The notes below the pieces were generated by a model. It was not told the origin of the DNA and made no database searches. It worked only from the letters and a program-made list of their open reading frames with translations. Source: Streptomyces eurythermus (GTDB lineage: Bacteria > Actinomycetota > Actinomycetes > Streptomycetales > Streptomycetaceae). From it: a DNA stretch of 64,000 nucleotides. Location of the stretch: positions 62,001-126,000 of the forward strand of contig NZ_BMSK01000017.1 of NCBI RefSeq assembly GCF_014649115.1, given 5' to 3'. The position numbers and the translations under genes were made by a program. Shown piece after piece: positions 7,584-16,148 of the stretch. Within the stretch, counting starts at the first letter, position 1. Each line of letters starts with the position of its first letter.

Positions 7584-9632
7584 TCAGTCCTTCCCCGACG
7601 GTTCCTTGGGCCGTTCCACGGCCGGGCCCCGGCGGACCGCGCCCGGGGCGTTCCACTCCTGGCGCTTGCGGGCGCGGGCCCGGGCGGCCTCGGAGGAGGC
7701 GAGCTGGTAGGGGACGGAGGTGACCATGACGCCGGGTGTGAAGAGCAGGCGGCCCTTCAGGCGCAGGGCGCTCTGGTTGTGCAGCAGGTGCTCGTACCAG
7801 TGGCCGACCACGTACTCGGGGATGATCACGGAGATCGCGTCGCGCGGAGACTCCTTGCGCAGGCTCTTGACGTACTCGATCACCGGGCGGGTGATCTCCC
7901 GGTACGGCGAGTCCAGCACCTTCAGCGGTACGTCGATCCCGCGCCGCTCCCACTCCTCGCGCAGTGCCCTGGTCTCGGCCGGGTCGACGTTGACGGTCAG
8001 CGCCTCCAGGGTGTCCGAGCGCATCAGCTTGGCGTAGGCGAGGGCGCGCAGCGTGGGCCGGTGGATCTTGGAGATGAGGACGACGGAGTGGACCCGGGAG
8101 GGGCGGACCATGTCGTCGCTCGGGCCCTCGGGCGCGGCGATCTCCTCGGCGACCCGGTCGTAGTGCTTCCGGATCGCGGTCATCGTCGCGTAGAAGATGC
8201 ACATGCCGAGCAGGGCCACCCAGGCGCCGTGCGTGAACTTGGTGACCAGCACGACCACCAGCACCAGGCCGGTGAAGAAGGCGCCGAACGCGTTGATCGC
8301 GCGGGAGCGGATCATGTGGCTGCGCTTGGCCGGGTCCTTCTCGGCGGCGAGGTGCCGGTTCCAGTGCCGGACCATGCCGGTCTGGCTGAGCGTGAAGGAC
8401 ACGAACACGCCGACGATGTACAGCTGGATCAGACGGGTGGAGTCGGCGCCGTAGATGAACACCAGCAGCGTGGCCGCGCCGGCGAGCAGCACGATGCCGT
8501 TGGAGAAGGCGAGCCGGTCGCCACGGGTGTGCAGCTGGCGCGGCAGGTAGCGGTCCTGGGCGAGGATCGAGCCGAGCAGCGGGAAGCCGTTGTACGCCGT
8601 GTTGGCGGCCAGGAACAGCACCAGCGCGGTGGCGGCGGCGAGCAGGATGAACAGGAAGCTGCCCTTGCCGAAGACCGCCTCGGCGACCTGGGAGATGACC
8701 GGGTTCTGGACGTAGTCGGGGCCGACCGGGATGCCGTGGTGCAGCAGGTCGGTGGCCGGGGTCTCGGCCATGCGGACCTTCGTCGTCATCGCGAGGGCGA
8801 TGATGCCGCAGAACATGGTGACGGCGAGCAGGCCCATCATCGCGAGCGTGGTGGCCGCGTTCTTCGACTTGGGCTTGCGGAAGGCCGGGACGCCGTTGGA
8901 GATCGCCTCGACGCCGGTGAGGGCCGCACAGCCGGAGGAGAAGGCGCGCAGCAGCAGGAAGATCAGCGCGAAGCCGGCGAGGCCCTGGTGCTCGGCCTTG
9001 ATGTGGTAGTCGGCCGTGGGGGCGCGCATGGTGTCGCCGAGGACCAGGCCCCGGAAGGCGCCCCAGAGGATCATGATGAAGACGCCGCCGACGAAGACGT
9101 ACGTCGGGATCGCGAAGAGCTTGCCGGACTCCTTCACGCCGCGCAGGTTCATCAGCGTCAGAAGCACGATCACGGCGACCGCGCAGAGCACCTTGTGCTC
9201 GACGACGAAGGGGACCGCGGAGCCGAGGTTCTCGATGCCGGAGGAGATGGATACGGCGACGGTCAGGACGTAGTCAACGAGCAGGGCGCTGGCCACGGTG
9301 AGCCCGGCCTGGGGGCCGAGGTTGGTGGTGGCGACCTCGTAGTCGCCGCCGCCGCTCGGATAGGCGTGCACGTTCTGCCGGTAGGAGGCGACCACGGTGA
9401 ACATCAGCACGACGACCGCGACGGCGATCCAGGGGCTGAAGTGGTACGCCGACACGCCCGCGATGGACAGGACCAGCAGGACCTCCCCCGGCGCGTAGGC
9501 GACGGAGGACAGCGGGTCGGAGGCGAAGACGGGGAGTGCGATGCGCTTCGGCAGGAGGGTCTCACCCAGCCGGTCACTGCGCAGTGCGCGCCCGATCAGG
9601 ATCCGTTTGGGCACGTCGGTCAGTTTGGACAC
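7584..9632 (-). CDS. APC-superfamily permease, KimA-like potassium importer candidate
   Basis: A 682-residue membrane protein. About twelve transmembrane segments occupy the first 480 residues, beginning with PVFASDPLSSVAYAPGE, the discontinuous first helix typical of APC carriers, and a soluble C-terminal domain of about 180 residues follows. This size and layout match KimA/YdaO, a high-affinity K+ importer in Bacillus, rather than amino-acid permeases of 450-500 residues. I chose GTG 9632, which gives the N-terminus SKLTDVPKRILIGRALRSD; the open frame extends to 9671 but has no ribosome site there. It diverges from two RCK (TrkA) genes and is near KdpDE, which supports a potassium role. Transport substrate is inferred, not shown. 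Confidence 0.75.
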   Translation of the reverse strand: MSKLTDVPKRILIGRALRSDRLGETLLPKRIALPVFASDPLSSVAYAPGEVLLVLSIAGVSAYHFSPWIAVAVVVLMFTVVASYRQNVHAYPSGGGDYEVATTNLGPQAGLTVASALLVDYVLTVAVSISSGIENLGSAVPFVVEHKVLCAVAVIVLLTLMNLRGVKESGKLFAIPTYVFVGGVFIMILWGAFRGLVLGDTMRAPTADYHIKAEHQGLAGFALIFLLLRAFSSGCAALTGVEAISNGVPAFRKPKSKNAATTLAMMGLLAVTMFCGIIALAMTTKVRMAETPATDLLHHGIPVGPDYVQNPVISQVAEAVFGKGSFLFILLAAATALVLFLAANTAYNGFPLLGSILAQDRYLPRQLHTRGDRLAFSNGIVLLAGAATLLVFIYGADSTRLIQLYIVGVFVSFTLSQTGMVRHWNRHLAAEKDPAKRSHMIRSRAINAFGAFFTGLVLVVVLVTKFTHGAWVALLGMCIFYATMTAIRKHYDRVAEEIAAPEGPSDDMVRPSRVHSVVLISKIHRPTLRALAYAKLMRSDTLEALTVNVDPAETRALREEWERRGIDVPLKVLDSPYREITRPVIEYVKSLRKESPRDAISVIIPEYVVGHWYEHLLHNQSALRLKGRLLFTPGVMVTSVPYQLASSEAARARARKRQEWNAPGAVRRGPAVERPKEPSGKD

Positions 9633-10016
9633 GAGAGAGGATCGTAAGCCTTCGTACGGGCACCCGCCCACCCGGCGGGCGGTATCTGCCTCACGAGTGA
9701 AATCGGGGGCGTGCGGAACTTCGGAATCCGTGGTGGCGTATGCCCGCCGTGCCCTGGGGGCAAACGCCGCCTGTCGTCGCCCCCGGGGGGTCGCCCGCGC
9801 GTGCCCGTGGGGCTGTTCGGGGCACCGTCCGTCCCGTGCGGCCTCGGAATCCAGACCTCGCGGGCGTGCTCAGGATCACTCGCCGTGTCACTCGCCGGCG
9901 GTTCGCCCGGTGACGGGAAGGGGGGTGCGGGGCGCGTGGCGCCCGTGTGTAGCTTTGGGCGTCTGTCTGAGACCCTGATGCTTGAGCAGTAACTTTTGGA
10001 CACCGGAAGGACGGTC
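9633..10016. other. Divergent promoter region of KimA-like permease and trkA pair
   Basis: 384 bases without a gene. GC-rich short inverted repeats are present, but I see no ydaO-type riboswitch, whereas Bacillus kimA has one. GGAAGGA at 10005-10011 is the ribosome site of the first trkA gene. Confidence 0.6.
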
Positions 10017-10688
10017 GTGCACATCGTCATCATGGGCTGCGGAAGAGTGGGTTCCGCTCTTGCCCAGACCCTGGAGCAACAGGGCCACACGGTCGCCGTG
10101 ATCGACCAGGACCCCACCGCCTTCCGCCGGCTGGGCCCGGGCTTCGGGGGCCGCCGGGTCACCGGCGTCGGCTTCGACCAGGACACCCTGCGCGAGGCGG
10201 GCATCGAGGAGGCCGGCGCCTTCGCCGCGGTCTCCAGCGGTGACAACTCCAACATCATCTCCGCGCGCGTGGCCCGCGAGATGTTCGGCGTGGAGAACGT
10301 GGCGGCCCGTATCTACGACCCCCGGCGCGCCGAGGTCTACCAGCGGCTGGGCATCCCCACCGTGGCCACGGTCCGCTGGACCGCCGACCAGATGCTGCGC
10401 CGGCTGCTGCCCTCGGGCGCCGAGCCGCTGTGGCGCGACCCCACCGGCGGGGTGCAGCTCGCCGAGGTGCACGCCTCCCCGAAGTGGGTCGGCCACAAGA
10501 TCAGCAAGCTCCAGGAGGAGACGGGCGTCCGGGTGGCGTTCCTGACCCGGCTGGGCGAGGCGGTCCTGCCCACCTCCCAGACGGTGCTGCAGGAGGGCGA
10601 CCTCGTGCACGTGATGATGCGGACGGACGACGTGGACAAGGTCGAGGCGGCGTTCGCCAGTGGCCCGGAAGAGGAGGGCGGTCACTGA
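10017..10688 (+). CDS. trkA: RCK-domain potassium uptake regulatory protein (TrkA family), first of two
   Basis: A 223-residue cytoplasmic gating subunit. The RCK_N Rossmann domain begins at once with IVIMGCGRVGSALAQTLE and an acidic ribose-binding residue in VIDQD. Residues about 135-215 form an RCK_C (TrkA_C) domain. GTG 10017 follows GGAAGGA with correct spacing; an earlier in-frame start at 9996 lacks one. The stop overlaps the ATG of the second trkA gene (TGATG), so the two are translationally coupled and probably form a hetero-oligomeric ring. RCK proteins sense NAD(H)/ATP and, in RCK_C, c-di-AMP in several Gram-positives. No TrkH/KtrB pore gene is nearby. Confidence 0.9.
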   Translation: MHIVIMGCGRVGSALAQTLEQQGHTVAVIDQDPTAFRRLGPGFGGRRVTGVGFDQDTLREAGIEEAGAFAAVSSGDNSNIISARVAREMFGVENVAARIYDPRRAEVYQRLGIPTVATVRWTADQMLRRLLPSGAEPLWRDPTGGVQLAEVHASPKWVGHKISKLQEETGVRVAFLTRLGEAVLPTSQTVLQEGDLVHVMMRTDDVDKVEAAFASGPEEEGGH

Positions 10689-11356
10689 TGAGGGTCGCCA
10701 TTGCCGGGGCCGGCGCGGTCGGCCGCTCGATCGCGGGCGAGCTGCTGGAGAACGGCCACGAGGTCCTGCTGATCGACAAGGCGCCGACCGCCATCTCGGT
10801 CGAGCGCGTCCCGCAGGCGGAGTGGCTGCTCGCCGACGCCTGTGAGATCACCTCCCTGGACGAGGCGGCGCTCCAGCGCTGCAACGTCGTGATCGCCGCG
10901 ACCGGCGACGACAAGGTGAACCTGGTCGTCTCGCTGCTGGCGAAGACCGAGTACGGCGTCCCGCGCGTCGTCGCCCGGGTGAACAACCCCAAGAACGAGT
11001 GGCTGTTCAACGAGGCCTGGGGCGTGGACGTGGCCGTCTCCACCCCGCGGCTGATGTCCGCCCTGGTCGAGGAGGCGGTGAGCGTCGGCGACCTGGTCCG
11101 GCTGCTGCGCTTCAGCCACGGCGACGCCAACCTGGTGGAGCTGACCCTGCCCGAGGAGTCGGCCCTGGCCGGCACCCAGGTGGGGGACGTGGAGTGGCCG
11201 CAGGACACCTCCCTGGTCACGATCATCCGCGGTACGCGGGTGCTGACCCCCTCCAAGGAGGACTCCCTGGAGCCGGGCGACGAGCTGCTGTTCGTGGCCG
11301 CCCAGGCCCGGGAGGAGCAGCTGGAGGAACTGCTGTCGGTGCGGCGCGAGAGCTGA
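10688..11356 (+). CDS. trkA: RCK-domain potassium uptake regulatory protein (TrkA family), second of two
   Basis: A 222-residue RCK_N plus RCK_C protein, starting MRVAIAGAGAVGRSIAGELL with VLLIDK as the end of the nucleotide-binding strand. The RCK_C domain covers about 135-218 and ends in a charged helix. It is coupled to the first trkA gene by TGATG. Between the two copies the nucleotide-binding acidic residue and the RCK_C differ clearly, so this is an ancient paralogous pair rather than a recent duplication. A strong bidirectional hairpin at 11371-11400 ends the unit. Confidence 0.9.
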   Translation: MRVAIAGAGAVGRSIAGELLENGHEVLLIDKAPTAISVERVPQAEWLLADACEITSLDEAALQRCNVVIAATGDDKVNLVVSLLAKTEYGVPRVVARVNNPKNEWLFNEAWGVDVAVSTPRLMSALVEEAVSVGDLVRLLRFSHGDANLVELTLPEESALAGTQVGDVEWPQDTSLVTIIRGTRVLTPSKEDSLEPGDELLFVAAQAREEQLEELLSVRRES

Positions 11357-11370
11357 GCCCGGGTATACGG

Positions 11371-11400
11371 AAGGGCGCCCTTGGTGACAAGGGCGCCCTT
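11371..11400. terminator. Bidirectional terminator hairpin
   Basis: AAGGGCGCCCTT occurs twice (11371-11382 and 11389-11400), separated by GGTGAC. Each copy is itself palindromic, so together they form a 12-bp stem. It lies between the converging trkA unit and the DUF3159 gene. Confidence 0.85.
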
Positions 11401-11420
11401 CGTCGTCGTACGACGGCTGC

Positions 11421-12200
11421 TCACGCCTCCCGGCGGTGCCGTCCCCCGTCGGGCTCACCGGTCTCCGCGGCCAGGGCGGCGGCCTTGCGCTCCTTCTCGG
11501 CCTTCTGCGCCTCCTCCTGCGCCTCCATCTCCGCGAACACGTCGATGGGCGCGGGTGCCTTCGCCAGGAAGACCCAGGTCAGCCAGACCGCGAGCAGGAA
11601 CGGCGGGATCTTCAGGGCGACCAGGACCCAGCCGAGCTGGGTGGTGTCGGCCCACCAGTACAGCGGGAAGAGGATCGCGCACTTGGCGAGCAGGATCAGG
11701 CCCCAGGCCCAGCTCGCCTTGGTGTACGCCTTCTTGCGGCCCGGGTTGCGGGTGCGCCAGGACAGGTTCTCCTTGAAGACCGGGCCCAGGATGAGGCCGA
11801 TCAGGGGCACCCCGGCGAGGGCGGTGACGATGTACGCCACGGCCAGGCCGAGCGTGTAGAGCATGCCGGGGAGGTAGAAGTCCTTGGCGTTGCCGGTGAA
11901 CATCGCGAAGACGACACCGAAGGCCACGCCGAAGACACCGCTGAAGGCGTGCTTGACCGTGTCCCGCATGGCCAGCCGGACCACGACCAGCACCAGGGAG
12001 ACCGCCAGCGCGGCGATCGCGGACAGGTGCAGGTCCTTGTTGACCGTGAAGATCGCGACGAAGAGCAGGCCCGGCACGACCGTCTCGACCATGCCGCGGA
12101 CCCCGCCGAAGGCCTCGAAGAGCGCCGCCTCGGTCACCGCGCGGGCGTCTTGGGGCTGAGTCTGGTCGGTGTCTTCGGTCGGCTTGTCGAGGGACGTCAC
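11421..12200 (-). CDS. DUF3159 integral membrane protein
   Basis: A 259-residue protein with about six hydrophobic segments (for example GLLFVAIFTV, SLVLVVVRLAM and GLILLAKCAILFPLYWW) and a charged, coiled-coil-like cytoplasmic tail (EMEAQEEAQKAEKERKAA). This matches the actinobacterial DUF3159 family, whose function is unknown. The start is GTG 12200, three bases after the stop of the OB-fold gene, so the two are co-translated. The position between the trkA pair and kdpDE hints at an envelope or ion-homeostasis role, but this is only context. Confidence 0.8.
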   Translation of the reverse strand: MTSLDKPTEDTDQTQPQDARAVTEAALFEAFGGVRGMVETVVPGLLFVAIFTVNKDLHLSAIAALAVSLVLVVVRLAMRDTVKHAFSGVFGVAFGVVFAMFTGNAKDFYLPGMLYTLGLAVAYIVTALAGVPLIGLILGPVFKENLSWRTRNPGRKKAYTKASWAWGLILLAKCAILFPLYWWADTTQLGWVLVALKIPPFLLAVWLTWVFLAKAPAPIDVFAEMEAQEEAQKAEKERKAAALAAETGEPDGGRHRREA

Positions 12201-12203
12201 CGG

Positions 12204-12602
12204 CTACTCCCGTCCGAGGGGTCGCAGTTCGTATTTCGGGTTGAACAGCACCCGGCGGCCCCGGCTCATCGAGATCCGGCCCGATGCGATCAGCTTGCGC
12301 CCCGGTTCGATCCCGACGATGGAGCGCCTGCCGAGCCACACGACGTCCAGGGCGGCGGAGCCGTCGAAGAGTTCGGCCTCCAGGGCCGGGACTCCGGCGC
12401 GCGGGCGCAGGGTGACCGTGCGCAAGGTACCAGTTACGGTGACGATCTGCCGGTCGTGGCAGTCGCCTATCTTGGTGCAGCCTGCCGTCTCGGCGTCTTC
12501 GCGCAGCTCCTCGGACTCCAGGTCCTCCTGCGACGAGGAGAGCCGGTCGAGCATGCGCCGGAACCGGCCGGCCGGCTTTTCGGAACGAGGAACAGCAGTC
12601 AT
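12204..12602 (-). CDS. OB-fold nucleic-acid-binding domain protein
   Basis: A 132-residue protein. Residues about 45-125 make a five-strand OB fold (IVTVTGTLRTVTLRP, then LEAELFDGSAALDVVWLG and ISMSRGRRVLFNP), as in DNA polymerase III alpha or aaRS anticodon-binding OB domains. An acidic, Ser-rich N-terminus precedes it. ATG 12602 is taken as start; no clear ribosome site precedes it. It is followed three bases later by the DUF3159 gene and preceded by kdpE at 59 bases on the same strand. This OB-DUF3159 pair is a common actinobacterial arrangement. Function unknown. Confidence 0.8.
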   Translation of the reverse strand: MTAVPRSEKPAGRFRRMLDRLSSSQEDLESEELREDAETAGCTKIGDCHDRQIVTVTGTLRTVTLRPRAGVPALEAELFDGSAALDVVWLGRRSIVGIEPGRKLIASGRISMSRGRRVLFNPKYELRPLGRE

Positions 12603-12661
12603 ATGTGAAGCGTACCGGGGCCGCAGGCAGGGCCGACAGGGCGCCGAGAGCGCCCGCCGGC

Positions 12662-13348
12662 TCACTTCTCGAACCGGTATCCCATCCCCGGTTCCGTGAT
12701 GAAGTGCCTCGGGTGCGACGGGTCGGCCTCGAGCTTGCGCCGCAGCTGGGCCATGTACACCCGCAGGTAGTTGGTCTCGGTGCCGTACGACGGTCCCCAC
12801 ACCTCCTGCAGCAGCTGCTTCTGGCCGACGAGGCGGCCGGTGTTGCGCACCAGCACCTCCAGCAGGTGCCACTCGGTCGGGGTGAGCCGGACGTCCTTGC
12901 CGTCGCGGTGGACCTTCTTCGCGGCGAGGTCGACGGTGAAGCCCTCGGTCTCCACGGTCGTCAGGTCGTCCTCGCCCGGCCCGGCCGGCTCGGCCCGGCG
13001 CACCGCGGCCCGCAGCCGGGCCAGCAGCTCGTCCATGCCGAACGGCTTGGTCACGTAGTCGTCGGCGCCCGCGTCCAGCGCCTCCACCTTCTCGTCGGAG
13101 GAGTGCCGGGCGGACAGCACCAGGATCGGCACCCGGGTCCAGCCGCGCAGGCCCCGGATCACCTCCACACCGTCCATGTCGGGCAGGCCGAGGTCGAGGA
13201 CGACCACGTCGGGGTGGCGGGAGGCGGCGAGTTCGAGGGCGGTCCTGCCGTCGGGGGCCGCGTCCACCTGGTACGCGCGTGCCTTGAGGTTGATCACGAG
13301 GGCGCGCACGATCTGCGGCTCGTCGTCGACCACGAGCACCCGGGTCAT
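12662..13348 (-). CDS. kdpE: KdpE response regulator (OmpR/PhoB family)
   Basis: A 228-residue response regulator. The receiver domain has DD at 8-9, phospho-acceptor Asp52 (VVVLDLGLPD) and Lys in VTKPFG. The C-terminal winged helix has LTPTEWHLLEVLVRN and the KdpE-type ending FITEPGMGYRF. The ATGA start overlaps the kdpD stop. The target in other bacteria is the kdpFABC promoter under potassium limitation; no kdpFABC genes are in this window, so here it must act at a distance or on the local potassium genes. Confidence 0.92.
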   Translation of the reverse strand: MTRVLVVDDEPQIVRALVINLKARAYQVDAAPDGRTALELAASRHPDVVVLDLGLPDMDGVEVIRGLRGWTRVPILVLSARHSSDEKVEALDAGADDYVTKPFGMDELLARLRAAVRRAEPAGPGEDDLTTVETEGFTVDLAAKKVHRDGKDVRLTPTEWHLLEVLVRNTGRLVGQKQLLQEVWGPSYGTETNYLRVYMAQLRRKLEADPSHPRHFITEPGMGYRFEK

Positions 13349-15900
13349 ATGGTGTGCCTTTCCGGTTCGGTACGGAACTCCCCGGCGGGGAGCGGCTCGG
13401 GGCGCGGTCCCGCCGCGCACAGGCTCAGCACCATGGTGAGCCCGCCGCCCGGCGTGTCCTCCGCGGTGAGGGTGCCGCCCATGGCCTCGGCGAAGCCCCG
13501 GGCGACCGCGAGGCCGAGCCCGACGCCGGCGCCGCGCGGAGCGTCCCCGTAGCGCTGGAAGGGCTCGAAGATCCGCTCCTTGGCCTCGTCCGGCACGCCC
13601 GGCCCGCGGTCCACCACGCGCACCTCGACCCGGTCGGCGATGGCGCTCGCGGCCACCAGGACGCGCCGCCCGGGCGGACTGTACTTGACGGCGTTCTCCA
13701 CCAGGTTGGCCACCGACCGCTCCAGCAGCCCGGGGTCCACGGCGACCATCGGCAGTGTCTCGGGCACGTCCAGGTCGACGCTGTCCTCGGGCACGCCGCC
13801 CAGGGCCATCGGCACGACCTCGTCCACGTCGATCTCGCGGATCAGCGGCGTGACCGTGCCGGTCTGGAGGCGGGACATGTCGAGGAGGTTGCCCACGAGG
13901 TGGTCGAGCCGGTCGGCGCCCTCCTCGATGCCCTTCAGCAGCTCGGCCCGGTCCTCCTCGGACCAGGCCACGTCGTCGGAGCGCAGGGAGGACACGGCGG
14001 CCTTGATGCCGGCCAGCGGGGTGCGCAGATCGTGGCTGACGGCGGCCAGCAGGGCGGTGCGGATGCGGTTGCCCTCGGCGAGCGCGCGGGCCTGGTCGGC
14101 CTCCTCCTGGAGGCGCCGGCGCTCCAGGACCACGGCGGCCTGGGCGGCGAAGGCGGCCAGCACCCGGCGGTCGGCGGCGGGCAGCACCCGGCCGGTGAGC
14201 GCGAGCGCCATGTGGTCGCCCACGGGCATGTCCACGTCGGCGTCCTCCGGGCGCTCCAGCGGCGGCCCGAAGCCGGCCCGGCCCGCGCAGGTCCAGGGCG
14301 CCACGTCGCTCTCCCGCTCCAGCAGCGCGGCGGACTCCATGGCGAAGGTCTCGCGGACCCGTTCCAGCAGCTCCTCCAGGCTGGTCTCGCCGCGCAGCAC
14401 GTTGCCGGCGAGGAAGGAGAGGATCTCCGACTCGGCGCGCAGCCGGGCCGCCTGGTCGGTGCGCCGGGCGGCGAGGTCCACCACCGAGGCGACCGACATG
14501 CCGACCCCGAAGAAGATCGCGATGGCGACGATGTTCTTGGGGTCGGCGACGGTCAGCCGGTGCAGCGGCGGGGTGTAGAAGTAGTTCAGCAGCAGCGAGC
14601 CGAAGGCCGCCGAGGCCAGCGCGGGCAGCAGGCCGCCGAGCAGGGCCGCGGCGACGGTGACGGCCAGGAACAGCAGCATGTCGTTGGCGAGGCCGAGGCC
14701 GGCGGTGTTCAGGCCGAGCGCGAGGACGACGGGGCCGGCCAGTCCGACCGCCCAGCCCCACCGGATCCGGGCCCGCCCGAGCCGGCCGCCGCGGGCCACG
14801 GGCAGTCCCCGGCCCTTGGCGACCTCCTCGTGGGTCACGATGTGCACATCCAGGTCGGGACCGGAGTCCCGGGCGACCGTGGCGCCGACGCCGGGCCCGA
14901 AGACGTACTGCCAGGCCTTGCGGCGCGAGGAGCCCAGCACGATCTGGGTGGCGTTCACCCCGCGCGCGAAGTCGAGCAGCGCGGGCGGTATGTCGTCGCC
15001 GACCACATGGTGGAACGTTCCGCCGAGGTCCTCCACGAGCGTGCGCTGGACGGCCAGCTCCTTCGGGGAGGCCGAGGTCAGCCCGTCGCTGCGGGCGATG
15101 TAGACGGCCATGACCTCACCGCCGGCGCCCTTCTCGGCGAGCCGGGCGGCCCGGCGGATGAGGGTGCGTCCCTCGGGGCCGCCGGTCAGGCCCACCACGA
15201 TCCGCTCCCGGGAGCCCCATATCGCCGAGACCCGGTGTTCGCTGCGGTACTCGTTCAGGTACTCGTCGACCCGGTCGGCCACCCACAGCAGCGCCAGTTC
15301 GCGCAGGGCGGTCAGATTGCCGGGCCGGAAGTAGTTGGACAGGGCCGCGTCGACCTTGTCCGGCGCGTATATGTTGCCGTGCGCCATGCGGCGGCGCAGC
15401 GCCTGCGGGGACATGTCGACCAGCTCGATCTGGTCGGCCCGGCGGACGACCTCGTCGGGGACGGTCTCGCGCTGGCGCACGCCGGTGATCGACTCCACGA
15501 CATCGCCGAGTGATTCCAGGTGCTGGATGTTGACGGTGGAGACGACGTCGATACCGGCGGCCAGCAGCTCCTCCACGTCCTGCCAGCGCTTGGCGTTGCG
15601 GGAGCCGGGGACGTTGGTGTGGGCCAGCTCGTCCACGAGGGCGACGACGGGGGCCCGGCGCAGCACCGCGTCCACGTCCATCTCCTCGAAGACGGCGCCC
15701 CGGTACTCCAGCCTCCTGCGCGGCACCTGCTCCAGGCCGTGCAGCAGGACCTCGGTGCGTGGCCTGCCGTGGTGTTCCACGAACGCGACCACGCAGTCCG
15801 TGCCCCGCTCGGTACGGCGGTGACCCTCGGCGAGCATGGCGTAGGTCTTGCCCACGCCCGGTGCCGCACCGAGGTAGATCCGAAGCGTGCCGCGTCCCAT
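13345..15900 (-). CDS. kdpD: KdpD sensor histidine kinase for potassium / turgor
   Basis: An 851-residue kinase. The N-terminal KdpD domain has Walker A GAAPGVGKT (11-19) and VDELAHTN as Walker B. A USP-like domain follows (about 235-370), then four membrane helices (about 395-485), a GAF-like segment, the H-box AAVSHDLRTPLAGI, and an HATPase domain with the N-box and G-box GLGLAVARGFAEAMGG. The E. coli homologue is 894 residues. ATG 15900 is used, as it directly precedes the P-loop domain; an upstream GTG at 15906 is possible. The stop overlaps kdpE. Confidence 0.93.
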   Translation of the reverse strand: MGRGTLRIYLGAAPGVGKTYAMLAEGHRRTERGTDCVVAFVEHHGRPRTEVLLHGLEQVPRRRLEYRGAVFEEMDVDAVLRRAPVVALVDELAHTNVPGSRNAKRWQDVEELLAAGIDVVSTVNIQHLESLGDVVESITGVRQRETVPDEVVRRADQIELVDMSPQALRRRMAHGNIYAPDKVDAALSNYFRPGNLTALRELALLWVADRVDEYLNEYRSEHRVSAIWGSRERIVVGLTGGPEGRTLIRRAARLAEKGAGGEVMAVYIARSDGLTSASPKELAVQRTLVEDLGGTFHHVVGDDIPPALLDFARGVNATQIVLGSSRRKAWQYVFGPGVGATVARDSGPDLDVHIVTHEEVAKGRGLPVARGGRLGRARIRWGWAVGLAGPVVLALGLNTAGLGLANDMLLFLAVTVAAALLGGLLPALASAAFGSLLLNYFYTPPLHRLTVADPKNIVAIAIFFGVGMSVASVVDLAARRTDQAARLRAESEILSFLAGNVLRGETSLEELLERVRETFAMESAALLERESDVAPWTCAGRAGFGPPLERPEDADVDMPVGDHMALALTGRVLPAADRRVLAAFAAQAAVVLERRRLQEEADQARALAEGNRIRTALLAAVSHDLRTPLAGIKAAVSSLRSDDVAWSEEDRAELLKGIEEGADRLDHLVGNLLDMSRLQTGTVTPLIREIDVDEVVPMALGGVPEDSVDLDVPETLPMVAVDPGLLERSVANLVENAVKYSPPGRRVLVAASAIADRVEVRVVDRGPGVPDEAKERIFEPFQRYGDAPRGAGVGLGLAVARGFAEAMGGTLTAEDTPGGGLTMVLSLCAAGPRPEPLPAGEFRTEPERHTI

Positions 15901-16017
15901 GCCCACATTGTCTTTCCGTGCCCGAAGTCTGCGCAGCGTCGACCTTACGGCCGCCCGGCGGGGTGATCCGGCCCGGAGGGACGAGCGGGGGGCAACTTTG
16001 ACGCAACCCTGACGAGA

Positions 16018-16075
16018 AGGGGCGCGGGGAACTGCGCGAGCAACCACGACGAACCGGCACCCGGCAACGGACAGG
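16018..16075. repeat. Streptomyces dispersed intergenic repeat (GGGGCGCGGGGAACTGCGCG type)
   Basis: GGGGCGCGGGGAACTGCGCG followed by an AGCAACCACGACG-like tail matches, from memory, a short element scattered through many Streptomyces intergenic regions. It lies between kdpD and the DUF3710 operon. Only this copy is seen in the window, so the repeat status rests on recognition, not on comparison. Confidence 0.5.
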
Positions 16076-16101
16076 CACCCCAACGGCGAGCCCCCGCAAA
16101 A

Positions 16102-16130
16102 ACGGGCCGCACCTCAAAGGCACGGCCCGT
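16102..16130 (-). terminator. Terminator of the thioesterase-dut-DUF3710 operon
   Basis: An 8-bp stem ACGGGCCG/CGGCCCGT (16102-16109 with 16123-16130) sits 19 bases beyond the DUF3710 stop. Confidence 0.7.
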
Positions 16131-16148
16131 GTATCCCGGCTGAAGCCG

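Noticed and set aside
9633..10016. c-di-AMP riboswitch upstream of the KimA-like gene
   Set aside because: None of the conserved ydaO segments (GGGGUGAAUC, GUCAGCUAAC) is present there.
12603..15900. kdpFABC genes expected beside kdpDE
   Set aside because: No K+-ATPase subunit sequence is present; the neighbours are an OB-fold protein and DUF3710 operon.
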